The notes beneath the pieces are model-generated. The model had not been told where the DNA came from and did no database searches. It was given only the letters and a program-made list of their open reading frames with translations. Positions 25,616 through 32,888 of a stretch of 64,000 bases of DNA are shown one piece after another. This DNA is from Cyanobium sp. NIES-981 (GTDB lineage: Bacteria > Cyanobacteriota > Cyanobacteriia > PCC-6307 > Cyanobiaceae), in NCBI RefSeq assembly GCF_900088535.1, contig NZ_LT578417.1:62001-126000 (forward strand), in the 5' to 3' direction. The first letter of the stretch is position 1, and the number at the start of each line of letters is the position of its first letter. Both the position numbers and the translations under genes were made by a program.

Positions 25616-26160
25616 CACTTCACCCCCTCGCAGCCCTCGTCCCAGCAGGTGATGATCACCCGGCCGTCATCGCCGAACTTCACGCCCACCAGGTCACGAC
25701 CCGCCGAGGCATCCGGACGGTCTTCCCGCACGCTGTTGAGGTAATTGGGGTTCACCACACAGAGCTCACGGTCGTTGAAGCAGATCGTGTTGGTGGAGAA
25801 GCGGGCCCCTGCGGAGCTGAGCCTCACCCAGTCCTTGCTGCCCGGGGCCATCGCGCTCATGGTGAGCGGGGCGTCGGACACGCGGATCGAGAAGACCGAC
25901 TTGCCCAGGGTGTGGACGTAGGTGGTGACGCCTGCCTCCTCATCGTCCATGGCTTTCACCACGCAGGGCTGGGGCTGGCCGCCCTTGACGCTGCAGGTGG
26001 TTTCCAGCGTGTAGAGCTCCGTGGTGGCTGCCCGGACCGGGCTGACTGCCAAGGTGGACGCGAGGGCGGTGACCAGGGCGCAGGCGGCGCTGGCGTACAG
26101 CAAGGGTCGGACCAGGCGGTTCTGATCACTGGGAGGACAGCACATGGTGCGGCTCGGCAT
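25615..26160 (-). CDS. Small secreted cysteine-paired protein (cassette copy 2)
   Basis: A 181-residue protein with an Ala-rich signal peptide cleaved about residue 44 (SPVRA/ATTELY). The 137-residue mature part has six Cys in close pairs (TTCSVKGGQPQPCVV, NTICFNDRELCVV, ITCWDEGCEGVK), so three disulfides are plausible. It differs from its paralogue at 27399 by only two residues in the mature region, though the signal peptides are very different. Family unknown. It is translationally coupled to the Arg/Asp-rich partner. Confidence 0.85.
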   Translation of the reverse strand: MPSRTMCCPPSDQNRLVRPLLYASAACALVTALASTLAVSPVRAATTELYTLETTCSVKGGQPQPCVVKAMDDEEAGVTTYVHTLGKSVFSIRVSDAPLTMSAMAPGSKDWVRLSSAGARFSTNTICFNDRELCVVNPNYLNSVREDRPDASAGRDLVGVKFGDDGRVIITCWDEGCEGVK

Positions 26161-26165
26161 AACGA

Positions 26166-26192
26166 GTCAATCCCTAACGGAAGGCGGGACAC
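26166..26192 (-). promoter_or_regulatory. 27-bp leader element of cassette copy 2
   Basis: On the minus strand it contains CCCGCCTTCCGTTAGGGATT and ends 5 bases before the start codon of the gene at 26160. It is identical over 27 bases to 27947-27973. TTAGGGATTGA may include a ribosome-binding site. Confidence 0.65.
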
Positions 26193-26295
26193 CTCCTCAG
26201 CGTGGACACAGCTCCTGGCGCTGTCAGCAACCTGATGCAGTTCTGCCATGGGGCCCTGGACTGACAAGTCCACGGCCCTGAGGGGAGAGGGCAAC

Positions 26296-27399
26296 TCACA
26301 CGGAGCCGAACGCCACCTGGCAGGCCGCGTTCAGCAGCTCGGCCTCCGCCGCCGTGTCGGGCCTGCGGCCGTTGAGCGTGCCGCTGTTGCAGTCGGCCTG
26401 CATCGTGACCGCCTCGTCGTTGAAGATGGCCTCGAACGACACCGACTGGGTTCCGACGGGCGACACCGTGCCATAGAGCAGGCGGTAGTCGCTGTTCGGC
26501 ACCACGATGTAGGTGGTGTGGGTGCTCACGGCGCTGTTCACGGCCGCATTGATCACGGCTGCCGTGGCCAGGGTCGTGATTCCCCAGGCGGCCGCGCTTG
26601 GCCCCCACCAGCCCCAGCGCGGGGTGGACCAGCCGCCGTACCAGCCGTAGCTCCAGGGTCTGGCGTAGCCCCAGCCCGGACGGGCCCAGCCGGGATAGCG
26701 ATCCCAGCGGTCATTCCAGCGGTCGTTGCGCCGATCCCAGCGGTCATCCATTCGGTCACCGCGGCGGTCGAAGCGCTCGTCGCGCCGGTCCTGGTTGCGG
26801 TCCACGCGCTCGTCGCGCCGGTCCTGGCGGTTCTCGAAGCGGTCGTCGCGGCTGCCGGTGCGGTTGTCCCGCCGCTCGTCGCGGGTGCCTGTGCGGTTGT
26901 CACGGCGGTTGCTGGCGGCCTCGCGGTTGCGGTCGCGCTGGCCGCTGCTGAGGCTGGAGCCGCTCCGATTGGAGGTGGTGCGGTTGCGGTCGCCGCTGCC
27001 CGCCGCACGGTTCCGGTTGCCGGAGCCGCTGGGCGTCTGCCGGTTCAGCGACGGGCTGCCGCTCGAGCGGGCGTTCGTCTGGAAACCGCCGCTGGGCCGG
27101 TTGGAGCCCCGGTTGAGGCCGGAGCCACTGCTCCTGAAGCCGCTGCTGCCACTCGAGGAGCGGCCGCTGCTCTGGCGGCTGCCGCCGCCCCTGCTGCCGG
27201 AACTCCTGCCGCCACCGCCTCTGCTGCCCCCGCCGCCGCCGCCTCTGCGGGCCAGCAGTTCGGTGTGGGTGGTGGCTGAAGGGGTTGGTGCATCGGTGGC
27301 GGTCTGGAAGGCCGCCTCGGCCGGCACTCCCGGCAGCGCCAGGGCCCCCGCCAGCAGCAGGCCGAACAGGGAGCGGGTTCGGGATGGGGTTCGGTGCAT
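26296..27399 (-). CDS. Exported Arg/Asp-rich, Trp-rich protein, lysine-free copy (cassette copy 1)
   Basis: A 367-residue protein from the ATG at 27399. Architecture is as in its paralogue at 24521: signal peptide, Gly/Ser/Arg linker, Arg/Asp/Asn tracts (DRRDERVDRNQDRRDERFDR), aromatic segment, and conserved C-terminal domain ending AACQVAFGSV. It contains no lysine at all, whereas the other copy has 19; the positions are filled by Arg, Gln, Ser or Gly. The first residues (HRTPSRTRSLFGLLLAGALA) and C-terminal 120 residues match the paralogue closely. Function unknown, probably cell-surface or extracellular. Confidence 0.82.
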   Translation of the reverse strand: MHRTPSRTRSLFGLLLAGALALPGVPAEAAFQTATDAPTPSATTHTELLARRGGGGGGSRGGGGRSSGSRGGGSRQSSGRSSSGSSGFRSSGSGLNRGSNRPSGGFQTNARSSGSPSLNRQTPSGSGNRNRAAGSGDRNRTTSNRSGSSLSSGQRDRNREAASNRRDNRTGTRDERRDNRTGSRDDRFENRQDRRDERVDRNQDRRDERFDRRGDRMDDRWDRRNDRWNDRWDRYPGWARPGWGYARPWSYGWYGGWSTPRWGWWGPSAAAWGITTLATAAVINAAVNSAVSTHTTYIVVPNSDYRLLYGTVSPVGTQSVSFEAIFNDEAVTMQADCNSGTLNGRRPDTAAEAELLNAACQVAFGSV

Positions 27400-27941
27400 C
27401 ACTTCACCCCCTCGCAGCCCTCGTCCCAGCAGGTGATGATCACGCGGCCGTCATCGCCGAACTTCACGCCCACCAGGTCGCGACCCGCCGAGGCATCGGG
27501 GCGGTCTTCCCGCACGCTGTTGAGGTAGTTGGGGTTCACGACGCAGAGCTCACGGTCGTTGAAGCAGATCGTGTTGGTGGAGAAGCGGGCCCCTGCGGAG
27601 CTGAGCCTCACCCAGTCCTTGCTGCCCGGGGCCATCGCGCTCATGGTGAGCGGGGCGTCAGTGACCCGGATCGAGAAGACCGACTTGCCCAGGGTGTGGA
27701 CGTAGGTCGTGACGCCCGCCTCGGCGTCGTCCATGGCTTTCACCACGCAGGGCTGGGGCTGGCCGCCCTTGACGCTGCAGGTGGTTTCGAGCGTGTACAG
27801 CTCGGTGGTGGCGGCCCGGGCGGGGCTGATCAGCAGGGAGGAGGCGAGGGCCGTCGCCAGGGCGCAGGCGGCGGCGAACAGGACCGGACGGCTCGGGTGG
27901 TTCTGGTCAGCGGGATGGCAGCGCGTGGTGCGGCTCGGCAT
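27399..27941 (-). CDS. Small secreted cysteine-paired protein (cassette copy 1)
   Basis: A 180-residue protein with signal peptide (about residues 1-43, ending SPARA) and a 137-residue mature domain with six Cys. Compared with the copy at 25615, only Ala/Glu and Thr/Ser differences occur in the mature part. It is the promoter-proximal gene of the whole cassette array, divergent from the IdiB-type regulator across a spacer of about 190 bases with Fur-like boxes. It ends in the overlap TGATG with the partner gene. Confidence 0.85.
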   Translation of the reverse strand: MPSRTTRCHPADQNHPSRPVLFAAACALATALASSLLISPARAATTELYTLETTCSVKGGQPQPCVVKAMDDAEAGVTTYVHTLGKSVFSIRVTDAPLTMSAMAPGSKDWVRLSSAGARFSTNTICFNDRELCVVNPNYLNSVREDRPDASAGRDLVGVKFGDDGRVIITCWDEGCEGVK

Positions 27942-27946
27942 GGAGG

Positions 27947-27973
27947 GTCAATCCCTAACGGAAGGCGGGACAC
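27947..27973 (-). promoter_or_regulatory. 27-bp leader element of cassette copy 1
   Basis: Identical to 26166-26192 and also ends 5 bases before its start codon. Exact conservation right outside the coding region, where the adjoining signal-peptide sequence has diverged, suggests a functional leader or translation-initiation element. Confidence 0.65.
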
Positions 27974-28062
27974 TCGCTCAGCCTGAACGCGGCTGGATGG
28001 GCTGTCAGCGGGCTGTCACCGAGTGTGTGCAGGGCGGCGCCCTCGCAGCAGGCACTCGCTAT

Positions 28063-28116
28063 TGAGAATCGCTTGCAAAAGTCAGCGTTGTTGTTTAGGT
28101 TGCGAGTCATTCGCAA
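28063..28116. promoter_or_regulatory. Two Fur-like boxes between the cassette and the IdiB-type gene
   Basis: TGAGAATCGCTTGCA at 28063-28077 partly fits the 7-1-7 Fur box (TGATAATNATTATCA). TTGCGA (28100-28105) and TCGCAA (28111-28116) form a perfect inverted repeat with 5-base spacer and fit the same scheme less well. Both lie 20-75 bases upstream of the start at 28135. Their place in an iron-uptake locus supports iron regulation; the matches alone are modest. Confidence 0.45.
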
Positions 28117-28134
28117 TAGGTCCTGTTCCTGGCC

Positions 28135-28731
28135 ATGACCTTCCGCCTGCTTCCGGATGCCGCCCTCAGCGCTGTTCGCCTTCCAGCCGGCCATTCCGTG
28201 TTGCTGGACCCCTCCCGCCGCGGTGACGGCGGCTGCATCGAGGTGCTCGACGGCGTCGCCCGCGTGTACTGCCCCTGCGAGGAAGCCGAGGGGATGACCC
28301 TGGCCTTCCTGCAGCCCGGGGATCAGCTGCAGACCAGCCGCCTCTGCAGTGACGGGGTCTGCGTCGAAGCACTCACCCCGCTCTGTTTCAGCACGTCCGC
28401 CGAGGTGGAGGCGACGCCCGGCCTCGACCCGGTGAACGAATGGACCCTGCAGCTGCTTCGCATCCGGCACCTCGGCAGCGCCGAGCAGCGGCTGCACGCC
28501 CTGCTGGCCCTGCTGGTGCGGCGCCTGGGTCGCCGCTGCGGTGCCTGGTGTGATCTGCCGTTCCGCCTCACCCACGAACGCATCGGCGAACTGATCGGTA
28601 CCACCCGCGTCACCACCACCCGGCTGATGTCGCGGATCCGCCAGGCCCAGCTGATCGAGGTGCCCGCCGGCGAGCCGGGCCTGCGCCTGGCCCCCGATCT
28701 GGTGGAGTCGGCTCCGCTGGCCAGCGCCTGA
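28135..28731 (+). CDS. Crp/Fnr-family regulator, IdiB-like (iron-starvation activator)
   Basis: A 198-residue protein. The N-terminal half folds like a cyclic-nucleotide-type beta barrel (SAVRLPAGHSVLLDPSR, LDGVARVYCPCEEAEGMTLA). The C-terminal winged helix has LTHERIGELIGTTRVTTTRL, matching Crp-family DNA-reading helices. Five Cys residues in the sensor half, including CPC, could bind a metal or cluster. In Synechococcus elongatus the Crp-type IdiB beside idiA activates iron-starvation genes; here the FutA/IdiA gene is 1.8 kb away, with a small protein and futB between. Assignment is by context plus family. Confidence 0.8.
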   Translation: MTFRLLPDAALSAVRLPAGHSVLLDPSRRGDGGCIEVLDGVARVYCPCEEAEGMTLAFLQPGDQLQTSRLCSDGVCVEALTPLCFSTSAEVEATPGLDPVNEWTLQLLRIRHLGSAEQRLHALLALLVRRLGRRCGAWCDLPFRLTHERIGELIGTTRVTTTRLMSRIRQAQLIEVPAGEPGLRLAPDLVESAPLASA

Positions 28732-28843
28732 GCCGGGGGCTGCACCTGCGCCCGCCCCGTGGGCACGCCCCAGCGAACCCCGCGAATTGCCACCCGGTTC
28801 TCTCTCCACTCCCTGTCCTTCCTTCTCCCTTCCTCCACGCACC

Positions 28844-28984
28844 ATGGCCCAGCCGATCGGTCCCGCCAACGACCAGCCCGATCCCGCCGCCCGCCGCGGC
28901 CCTGCCCAGTCCAAGAAGAAGGGCTGCAAGAAGAACAAGTGCTCCCACTGGAAAGGGGGCAAGTGCCGTTGCGGCAGGGAGTGA
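28844..28984 (+). CDS. Small Cys/Lys-rich protein (46 residues)
   Basis: The ATG at 28844 gives 46 residues: a Pro/Asp/Ala half, then a compact basic half, SKKKGCKKNKCSHWKGGKCR followed by CGRE. Four Cys and one His in 18 residues (C-x4-C-x-H-x5-C-x-C) could bind a metal ion. It ends at base 28984, directly before the convergent futB stop at 28985. I do not know the family. Its position between the IdiB-type regulator and futB suggests an iron-related role, which is inference. Confidence 0.65.
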   Translation: MAQPIGPANDQPDPAARRGPAQSKKKGCKKNKCSHWKGGKCRCGRE

Positions 28985-30532
28985 TCAGCTGTCCTTCTCG
29001 TCCAGGCTCGGCACCAGGGCCAGCGAGGCGATCAGCCCCAGGCCGAGGATGAGCAGAGCCGGGATCAGGGCGGCCCCCACCCGTTCGTCACTGGCGTACT
29101 GATACACCCGCACCGCCAGGGTGTCGAAATCGAAAGGGCGCAGGGCAAAGGTGAGGGGCAGCTCCTTCACCGTGTCCACGAACACCAGCAGGGCTCCCAC
29201 CAGCAGGGGGCCCCGCAGCAGCGGCAGGTGCACGCGGCCGAGCACCTGGATCCAGCTGCAGCCCAGGCCGGTGGCGGCCTCATCGACACTGGGGGGAATG
29301 CGCTCCAGGCCGGCATCGAGGCCGCCCTTGCCCACGGCCAGAAACCGGTCGCCGTACCCCCAGAGCAGCAGCAGCAGCGGGCTCAGCCCCAGCGGCCCTC
29401 CCAGCAGCATCAGGGCGAGGGCCAGCACGGTGCCCGGAATGGCGTAGCCCATCCCCGCCAGGAAGGTGAGCTGCCGGATCAGGACCTGGGGAATCCAGCG
29501 CCGGGCGATGGCCAGCACCAGCCCCACGGCCATTGTGAGGGCGGCCGCCACCAGAGCCAGCGCCAGGGTGCGCCCGCCGAGGCCCGCCAGCTCGGCCACC
29601 GATTCCCCCTGCAGCTGATCCCAGCTGATGGCGGTCCAGAGCAGGGGCAGCCCGAGGGTGGCCAGGGGGGGCAGCGCCGTGAGCAGCTGGGCCAGCAGAG
29701 CCCGCCAGCCCCGCAACGTCCACGGGGTGAGCTGGTCGCCCCGGTTGCCGAGCAGCCAGCGCCGGCTGCGCCGCCGCAGCAGCCGCTCCGCCGCCACCAG
29801 CAGGCTCACGATCACCAGGGCCACCAGGGCCAGCCCCACCGCCCCCTGGGGATCCCCCTGGTTCTGCCAGCGCTGCAGGATGCCGCTGGAGAGGGTCGGC
29901 ACTCCGAGCAGCTCCACCGCCCCCAGCTCGTTCACCACTTCCATGCCGCTCAGAGCGATGCCGGCGCCGATGGCGGGCAGGGCCATCGGCAGGGCCACGC
30001 GGCGGAAGCTGCCCCAGGGCCCGATGCCCAGGGAGCGGCAGGCCTCCAGCTGGCGCTTGCCGCTCACCGCGAAGCTCTCGGTGCTCAGCAGGAACACGTA
30101 GCTGTAGGTGGCCAGGGTGAGCACGGCCACCGCCCAGCCCACACCATGCACCCGCCAGCTCAGGCGACTGCCCAGATCGATGGCGGTGGCGGCGAGCAGG
30201 TAGGTGGGCGTGGCCAGGGGCAGCAGCTGGGCGATGCGCAGCCAGCGGCGTCCCGGGAAGTGGCAGTTGGCCGTGAGCCAGCCGGTGGCGGTGCCGAGCC
30301 CAGCGCCCAGCACCCCCACGCTTGCCACCAGCACCAAGGTGTTGCGCACCTGGGTGGCTCCCTCGTGGCCGAGGGCGAGGCGATCCAGACCCCCTTCCAG
30401 GGCCGCGAAGCCCACCAGGGCCAGCACCGGCAGCAGCGCCAGGCCGCAGAGCGAAAGCACCCCAACGCTCAGCAGGGAGCGCTGGGGCAGGGTGTGGCCC
30501 GAGGGGCCACAGGCGGCAGGCTCGGCGATCAC
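28985..30532 (-). CDS. futB: Iron(III) ABC transporter permease, FutB-type
   Basis: A 515-residue inner-membrane protein with two fused permease halves, each with the binding-protein-dependent transport pattern. In the first half the EAA-like loop is in LEACRSLGIGPWGSFRRVALPMALPAI. The second has VDEAATGLGCSWIQVLGRVHLPLLRGPLLVG. About twelve membrane helices are evident. Double-length permeases of this kind serve ferric iron uptake (FbpB/FutB). The 4-base overlap with futA shows a shared transcript. The ATPase (FutC) is not in the window. Confidence 0.9.
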   Translation of the reverse strand: MIAEPAACGPSGHTLPQRSLLSVGVLSLCGLALLPVLALVGFAALEGGLDRLALGHEGATQVRNTLVLVASVGVLGAGLGTATGWLTANCHFPGRRWLRIAQLLPLATPTYLLAATAIDLGSRLSWRVHGVGWAVAVLTLATYSYVFLLSTESFAVSGKRQLEACRSLGIGPWGSFRRVALPMALPAIGAGIALSGMEVVNELGAVELLGVPTLSSGILQRWQNQGDPQGAVGLALVALVIVSLLVAAERLLRRRSRRWLLGNRGDQLTPWTLRGWRALLAQLLTALPPLATLGLPLLWTAISWDQLQGESVAELAGLGGRTLALALVAAALTMAVGLVLAIARRWIPQVLIRQLTFLAGMGYAIPGTVLALALMLLGGPLGLSPLLLLLWGYGDRFLAVGKGGLDAGLERIPPSVDEAATGLGCSWIQVLGRVHLPLLRGPLLVGALLVFVDTVKELPLTFALRPFDFDTLAVRVYQYASDERVGAALIPALLILGLGLIASLALVPSLDEKDS

Positions 30533-31605
30533 TGCCAGCCGTTGGCTTGCATCAACTCCACCGCCTCCTTGTTTTTGGCTCCCATCTGCTCGGCGGACAC
30601 GTCATCGGCGCGGAAGGTGCCGAAGCCCTTCAGCAGGGCATTGTCGCCGTAGCCGGTGAGGGGGTACTCGTTGTTGGCCTCGGCGTAGCCCTTGCCCCCG
30701 GTGGGCGAGGCGAGGAATTCCAGCAGCCGGCGTGCACCCTCAGGGTTGCTGGCATGGCGGGTCACGCCGGCTCCGCTGATGTTCACGTGGGCGGGGTCCG
30801 GGAACACCACCTTGAGCTTGCCGGCCAGGGTCTTGTCCTCGGCGCCGTTGTCTCCGGAGAGCATCCGCGCCACGTAGTAGGTGTTCACCACACCCACGCC
30901 GCAGTCTCCCTTGGCCACCGCCCGGGCCAGGGGGGTGTCCGAGGTGAAGAAGGGCTGGCTGGTGTTGGCCACCATGCCCTTCACCCAGGCGCGGGTGGCG
31001 TCATTCCCCCTCTGGATCAGCTGGTCGGCCACCAGCGACTGGTTGTAGACGCTCTTGCTGTTGCGCAGGCAGAGCTTGCCCTGGAGCGCGGGGTTGGCCA
31101 GATCGGCGTAAGTGCGGATCGTGGCCGGATCCACCTGGGTCGGATTGACGATGGCCGCCCGCACACGCCGGGTGAGGCCGAACCAGCGGCCCTGGGAGTC
31201 CCGCAGGTTGGCGGGCACATCCCTGCTGAGCTCGGCGGACCTGGTGGGCTGGAACAGGTCCATGCGGGTGGCCTTGTCCAGCCGGGCCGCATCCACCAGC
31301 ACGAGGAGATCGGCCGGACTCTTCTCCCCTTCGCTGCGCAGCCGCTCGATCAGGGCATCGTCCTTGGCTTCCAGCAGGTTCACCTTGATGCCGGTGCGGC
31401 GGGTGAATTCCCTGTAGAGCTCCTTGTCGGTGTTGTAGTGCCGGCCGGAGTAGACGCCCACTTCGGTGCCCGCCAGGTCCTTGTCAGCGCTGCCGCCGTC
31501 GCCGGCGGAGGGCTGCCGGCTGGCACAGCCGATGGCGCCGAGCGCGGTGAGCAGCACCGCCAGGCAGGCGCGGGCCGACAGGCGGGGGCTTGGAAGGCTC
31601 TTCAT
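30529..31605 (-). CDS. futA: Iron(III) ABC transporter substrate-binding protein, FutA/IdiA-type
   Basis: A 358-residue lipoprotein. Its signal ends in the lipobox AIGC, so it is probably membrane-anchored in the periplasm. The mature domain begins VGVYSGRHYNTDKELYREFT, the classical ferric-binding-protein start. It also has SPADLLVLVDAARL, GLTRRVRAAIVNPTQVDP and GVGVVNTYYVARML, where the paired Tyr residues coordinate Fe(III) in FutA proteins. In cyanobacteria IdiA/FutA rises under iron limitation. No convincing Fur box was seen in the 140 bases upstream. Confidence 0.92.
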   Translation of the reverse strand: MKSLPSPRLSARACLAVLLTALGAIGCASRQPSAGDGGSADKDLAGTEVGVYSGRHYNTDKELYREFTRRTGIKVNLLEAKDDALIERLRSEGEKSPADLLVLVDAARLDKATRMDLFQPTRSAELSRDVPANLRDSQGRWFGLTRRVRAAIVNPTQVDPATIRTYADLANPALQGKLCLRNSKSVYNQSLVADQLIQRGNDATRAWVKGMVANTSQPFFTSDTPLARAVAKGDCGVGVVNTYYVARMLSGDNGAEDKTLAGKLKVVFPDPAHVNISGAGVTRHASNPEGARRLLEFLASPTGGKGYAEANNEYPLTGYGDNALLKGFGTFRADDVSAEQMGAKNKEAVELMQANGWQ

Positions 31606-31745
31606 CCAGGACGCGGAACATCTCGATCACGCGTCAGAACCTAGAAATGGGCTCCGGAAGGGCTGCGATCAAAGGAGTCAGAGCCGGGTAACAAATGTCA
31701 CGGATGTCGGGACCCCGTTGGGTCGCTGAGGGGCAGCCGGAACGC

Positions 31746-31889
31746 TCAGTCGTAGCGACGTACCCGCACGGGCACGAGCACAGGCTGCATCATGCCGCCG
31801 CCGCCGTTGTCGTCATCGGAGTCGGTGGACGTCCAGAGTGCCAAGCCCAGCAGGCCAAGAACCACCAGGCTCAGAACCATTTCCACCAC
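31746..31889 (-). CDS. Small single-span membrane protein (47 residues)
   Basis: A GTG at 31889, preceded by AGGAGAATTGCC (a good ribosome-binding site at suitable distance), starts a 47-residue frame; an ATG at 31880 is an alternative. One hydrophobic helix (MVLSLVVLGLLGLALW) is followed by an acidic loop (TSTDSDDDNGGGG) and a basic tail (VPVRVRRYD). No family is recognised. The helix, charge pattern and ribosome-binding site argue that it is real. Confidence 0.6.
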   Translation of the reverse strand: MVEMVLSLVVLGLLGLALWTSTDSDDDNGGGGMMQPVLVPVRVRRYD

Positions 31890-32067
31890 GGCAATTCTCC
31901 TGCTTGGCCTGATCGTAGCCATCCCAGCAGGGGCTGCTGTGGTGATCGCCACATCCACGCCCTTCAGGTGTGCCCACGGGTGCCATCGATCACATGGCCC
32001 AGTGCCATGACGCCGCTGGGCGTGGCGGGCCCTTGCCCAGCATGGGACACCGTCCCGCGCCGACACC

Positions 32068-32853
32068 ATGGTTGTCCGACCCCGAGGTGCCCTTGGACTG
32101 TTCCTCGCCCTCACAGCCACTGCCTCCCTCGCCGTGGGTTGCGGGTCGTCCCAGGGGGATGCCCATTCCGGCGCCGGCCCCGGGGGGCACGCCGCAATGG
32201 AGGGCGGCGAGGCCGGGGAAGTGGGGGGGCTCGACATCGCCAGCCCCGAGGGCTACGCCACCACCCTTCAGTTGATGCATGGGCATCTGCTGGCGGGGCG
32301 CGAGCTCATCACTAAGGGGATGGCCACCGAGGCCCAGCCGCACATCGCCCATCCCATCGATGAGCTCTACGGGGATCTGGAACCGGAGCTCGAGCGCCGG
32401 GGCGCCGCCCCGTTTCTCGATCAGCTCATCGCGCTCAAGACCCGCCTTCGCGCAGCACCCGAGGCTCCCGAAACAGGTGCGGCCCTCGAGGCGGTGGAGA
32501 CCTCGATCCGCCAGGCGATGGCGGTGCTGCCGGCCCAGCAGCGGCAGGATCCCGCCTTTGTGGTGGGCGTGATCCGGGAGTTGCTCGCCACCGCCGCCGA
32601 GGAGTACGACGCGGCCGTGGCGGACGACAGGTTCGTGGAGGTGCTCGAATACCAGGATTCCCGCGGGTTCCTGCAGGCGGCCGAGCAGCTCTTCCAGCCG
32701 ATCGCCCCTCAGCTGCAACGCAGCAACCCGGAGCAGGCCGCCAGGTTTGAGCGCAACCTGGCGGAGCTCAGGATGGCCTGGCCGTCCATTCTTCCTCCGG
32801 CAACACCCGTGCTCACCCCCGACCAGGTCACCGCCCTGGCCCGGGGCGTCTGA
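32068..32853 (+). CDS. Exported helical lipoprotein
   Basis: A 261-residue protein with lipobox AVGC (Cys25). A His/Gly/Glu-rich stretch (residues 30-50) precedes an all-helical domain with HGHLLAGRELITKGMATEAQ, HIAHPIDELYGDLEPELERR and YQDSRGFLQAAEQLF. It loosely recalls imelysin/EfeO-like iron or copper proteins, but the diagnostic motifs are not clear, so I make no family claim. It sits 35 bases before the multicopper oxidase gene, so the pair may handle periplasmic metal together. Confidence 0.78.
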   Translation: MVVRPRGALGLFLALTATASLAVGCGSSQGDAHSGAGPGGHAAMEGGEAGEVGGLDIASPEGYATTLQLMHGHLLAGRELITKGMATEAQPHIAHPIDELYGDLEPELERRGAAPFLDQLIALKTRLRAAPEAPETGAALEAVETSIRQAMAVLPAQQRQDPAFVVGVIRELLATAAEEYDAAVADDRFVEVLEYQDSRGFLQAAEQLFQPIAPQLQRSNPEQAARFERNLAELRMAWPSILPPATPVLTPDQVTALARGV

Positions 32854-32888
32854 TCCTCGACCTCCTCCCCGCTGCCACCCACCGCCCC

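Larger units (their letters stand above)
24521..27973 (-). repeat. Tandem duplication of a two-gene secreted-protein cassette
   Basis: Unit 1 spans about 26296-27973 and unit 2 about 24521-26192. Both have the same order and coupling: 27-bp leader element, small Cys-paired protein, then Arg/Asp-rich protein starting in a TGATG overlap. Long stretches of the small genes are identical in DNA, for example about 100 bases around 25770-25870 and 27555-27655. The second genes match strongly only at the signal peptide and the C-terminal third. A single terminator follows unit 2. Confidence 0.9.

Noticed and set aside
29228-30652. 474-residue forward frame
   Set aside because: Antisense to futB; His/Gln/Gly-rich low-complexity shadow typical of this base composition.
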